DNA from: JAZSMS01 sp045536015 | GTDB taxonomy: Bacteria; Bacillota; Clostridia; Christensenellales; QALW01 | NCBI GenBank assembly: GCA_045536015.1 | Contig: JAZSMS010000010.1 | Location: forward strand, 1-7,203 | DNA length: 7,203 bases | Direction of reading: 5' to 3' | Part shown: piece by piece, positions 6,141 through 7,203 of the stretch | Numbering within the stretch: the stretch's first letter is position 1 | Layout: every line of letters starts with the position of its first letter | Notes under the pieces: model-generated | The model's input: only the letters and a program-made list of their open reading frames with translations | Databases searched by the model: none | What the model was told of the DNA's origin: nothing | Program-made: the position numbers and the translations under genes

Positions 6141-7203
6141 GGTATTCTAACTCCTTTTTCATTATTCTTAGTGAAACGGCAGGGTATTTGGTTGAAAGTA
6201 ATCCTATTGCCGCTAAAATATATTTTCTGTCAACAAAAACGTCTGCCTTTTGTGGACGAAGCGATTGTGGGGCAAAGCAAGAGTAAAGTGCGTTATCTGC
6301 TATTTGCTTTGTCTTTTGCGTGTGAATAAGACTTCCGCCAGTGACTACGATGTTTTTAACCTTTGTAAGATTTTTACCCTCTTGGATAAAGGTTTTGCCC
6401 ATTAAAGTAAAGGTTTCGCTAATAGTGCCCGCATGGCGTCTTGTGGCTTCGTCTACTGCGCAACAGGCAAGGGCATAGTCAAGGGCTTTTAATTTATCGT
6501 TATCGGGAACTGTTTCGGGGGAAGAAGCAAGCTTGCTTATAAGGGCTGAGGCTTCATCTTCAGAAAGTGAAGAAAGATCGCAGATTTTGCTTATTCCTGC
6601 AACGTCAACTATTCCGCAAATACTGTAACGCATACCGATATCACCCTCTACCGTGCGCTTACTTTTAGGTTCGGGCAAGCCCTTAAAAACGGTGCTTGCG
6701 TTTGCCGGCATTCCATCGGCAACAGAATAAATATCAGTGGTAGCTCCACCTACGTCTATACCTAAAAGCTCCCCTATGCCGCGTTCTCCCTCGCAACCTA
6801 ACGCTAAAAGCTCCATCGCTTTAAGCACTGCCGAGGGGGTGGGCATAATTATGTCTGATAAAAGTGAGGTAACCTTGCTTAAACCTTTTGCTGATACTAT
6901 TTTGTTTAAAAAGATATCGCGTATCTGCTTTTGCGTTGGTTCTACGTTAAGCTGATTGAATTTGGGCATAACGTTTGGACAGATATAAACCTCAAACTCT
7001 TTTAAAATGCTTGCACATTCGTCTGCAACACTGCGGTTTCCTGCGATTATTATAGGAAACGAAGGCTTTAATAATGCCAACATTTTTGCGTTATGCAAAA
7101 TACATTCGCCGTTGCCGCCGTCTGTTCCACCTGTTAAAAGAAAAATGTCGGGAGATAAAAGCGAAATTTCATCTACATCACTTTGTGTAAGCTCAAACGA
7201 AAA
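6124..7203 (-). CDS. glmL: GlmL/MutL family ATPase partnering glutamate mutase, N-terminus outside window
   Basis: Member of the GlmL (MutL, unrelated to mismatch repair) family, ASKHA/actin-fold proteins encoded between the two glutamate mutase subunits; a chaperone or reactivase role for the B12 enzyme is proposed for the family, not proven. The frame is open to the window edge, giving 359 residues of an expected 460 or so; the TTG at 7098 is internal, because the conserved LLTGGTDGGN (near 7137-7108) lies upstream of it and leads into LHNAKMLALL. Visible ATPase motifs are GIDVGGATTDIYS (about 6762-6724; phosphate-binding loop) and VVTGGSLIH (about 6348-6322; adenosine motif). The missing N-terminal 100 residues should hold the first phosphate loop. 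The 3' end overlaps the glmE start by 17 bases, indicating co-translation. No damage is seen in the part present. The promoter, and any cobalamin riboswitch, would lie upstream and out of view. Confidence 0.93.
   Translation of the reverse strand, partial: FSFELTQSDVDEISLLSPDIFLLTGGTDGGNGECILHNAKMLALLKPSFPIIIAGNRSVADECASILKEFEVYICPNVMPKFNQLNVEPTQKQIRDIFLNKIVSAKGLSKVTSLLSDIIMPTPSAVLKAMELLALGCEGERGIGELLGIDVGGATTDIYSVADGMPANASTVFKGLPEPKSKRTVEGDIGMRYSICGIVDVAGISKICDLSSLSEDEASALISKLASSPETVPDNDKLKALDYALACCAVDEATRRHAGTISETFTLMGKTFIQEGKNLTKVKNIVVTGGSLIHTQKTKQIADNALYSCFAPQSLRPQKADVFVDRKYILAAIGLLSTKYPAVSLRIMKKELEYHGYSE
6151..6157 (-). promoter_or_regulatory. Ribosome binding site of glmE, inside the 3' end of glmL
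   Basis: The minus strand reads AAAGGAG at 6157-6151, 10 bases before ATG 6140. It lies within glmL coding sequence, about 25 bases before the glmL stop, consistent with coupled translation of overlapping genes. Confidence 0.75.

Noticed and set aside
6124..7098. Reading the minus-strand frame as a complete 324-residue protein starting at TTG 7098.
   Set aside because: The frame stays open to the window edge and the conserved LLTGGTDGGN motif lies upstream of that TTG, so the gene is truncated by the window.

Overview
The window reads as a low-GC Gram-positive anaerobe, most likely a Clostridia member (Bacillota). Support comes from strong AGGAG-type ribosome binding sites, AT-rich intergenic DNA, short hairpin/U-tract terminators, and close resemblance (from memory, not an alignment) of three proteins to the glutamate-mutase pathway of Clostridium tetanomorphum. 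The genus cannot be settled from this stretch.

Layout: (1) 3-1499, + strand: aspartyl-tRNA synthetase (aspS), missing about 90 N-terminal residues at the window edge and closed by a strong terminator. (2) 1535-1796: AT-rich non-coding DNA holding one short degenerate trace of a Y-x-x-G-K repeat. (3) 1872-3300, - strand: an isolated, AT-rich gene for a predicted lipoprotein with YwqK/MORN_2-like repeats. It has its own promoter, a near-perfect Shine-Dalgarno sequence and its own terminator, but its start codon is out of frame with its body because of an A8 run. (4) 3424-7203, - strand: three tightly packed genes transcribed in the order glmL (partial) - glmE - mal, closed by a terminator at 3387-3414.

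The three genes in block 4 carry out the first steps of the methylaspartate route of glutamate fermentation. GlmE is the catalytic subunit of the adenosylcobalamin-dependent glutamate mutase (L-glutamate to (2S,3S)-3-methylaspartate). GlmL is the ASKHA-fold ATPase always found with it and thought to maintain or reactivate the enzyme. Methylaspartate ammonia-lyase then deaminates methylaspartate to mesaconate. The B12-binding subunit gene (glmS) is not in the window; by analogy it lies upstream of glmL, beyond base 7203. Mesaconate hydratase and citramalate lyase genes do not follow mal, since a terminator comes directly after it.

Nothing here looks like a wholly new system. The most notable item is the A8 tract at the start of the lipoprotein gene: removing one A gives a textbook lipoprotein signal peptide fused in frame to the rest. 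That points to slippage-controlled or phase-variable expression, a young pseudogene, or a homopolymer sequencing error.
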